DNA from: a candidate division TA06 bacterium SM23_40
GTDB lineage: Bacteria > LJUI01 > SM1-40
DNA: 14,125 nucleotides
Reading direction: 5' to 3'
Assembly: GCA_001303705.1 (NCBI GenBank)
Contig: LJUI01000058.1
Coordinates: forward strand, 1-14,125
Shown here: positions 14,125-14,125 of the stretch, piece by piece
How positions within the stretch are numbered: the stretch's first letter is position 1
Layout: every line of letters starts with the position of its first letter
The notes under the pieces: generated by a model
Database searches by the model: none
The model's input: only the letters and a program-made list of their open reading frames with translations
Told to the model about the DNA's origin: nothing
Made by a program: the position numbers and the translations under genes

Positions 14125-14125
14125 G

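Larger units (their letters stand above)
13712..14125. other. Non-coding region after ftsZ with repeats and mobile-element traces
   Basis: No intact gene is supported in these 414 nt. The plus strand is rich in G and T, unlike the coding sequence before it. It contains repeated units (13727-13873), a G-rich tract, two hairpins and a minus-strand transposase-like fragment at the right edge. A minus-strand frame is open over most of it, but its translation is rich in Pro, Thr and Asn and shows no domain. The pattern fits a decayed mobile element. Confidence 0.6.

Overview
The window is one uninterrupted stretch of a bacterial division and cell wall (dcw) cluster, with all genes on the plus strand. 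After the last seven codons of an upstream gene the order is murE, murF, mraY, murD, ftsW, murG, murC, murB, ftsQ, ftsA, ftsZ. Genes are packed tightly, with overlaps (1 nt into murE, 4 nt murD/ftsW, 65 nt ftsW/murG) and short gaps (7 to about 110 nt). No transporter, regulator or RNA gene interrupts them, which suggests a single polycistronic unit.

The organism is a bacterium with high-GC DNA, meso-diaminopimelate peptidoglycan (MurE carries the DNPR motif) and FtsZ/FtsA/FtsQ/FtsW division. The protein features fit a diderm lineage. Some motifs, such as the MurC segment VEADEFDRSFL and the FtsZ segment GEGGGTGTG, recall the FCB/Gemmatimonadota/Latescibacterota/Eisenbacteria neighbourhood. 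That placement is an impression and not a demonstrated assignment. Shine-Dalgarno sites of the GGAGG type fix several starts (murD, murG, murC, ftsA, ftsZ).

Region by region: 1-3017 holds MurE and MurF, which add the third residue and D-Ala-D-Ala to the UDP-MurNAc peptide. 3025-4107 is MraY (lipid I synthesis). 4194-5657 is MurD (D-Glu addition). 5654-6871 is FtsW (septal glycan polymerase). 6807-7940 is MurG (lipid II synthesis). 7990-9396 is MurC (L-Ala addition) and 9422-10339 is MurB (UDP-MurNAc formation). 10353-11120 is FtsQ, 11228-12472 FtsA and 12557-13711 FtsZ. Together they make lipid II from UDP-GlcNAc-enolpyruvate and couple its polymerisation to the Z ring. A ddl gene, often found between murB and ftsQ, is absent here.

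The last 414 nt (13712-14125) contain no convincing intact gene. They hold two identical 29-nt repeats 44 nt apart plus two degenerate copies, a G-rich tract, two hairpins, and at the right edge a minus-strand stretch that looks like the frameshifted N-terminus of a REP-associated (Y1/RAYT-type) transposase. This looks like the decayed edge of a mobile element next to the cluster.

No new defence or accessory system is visible. The points most worth checking are the ftsW/murG overlap with its Arg-rich FtsW tail, the loss of the usual His-Asn pair in MurF, His replacing two conserved polar residues in FtsW, a small ORF with its own ribosome binding site that overlaps the ftsZ start, and the post-ftsZ repeat region.
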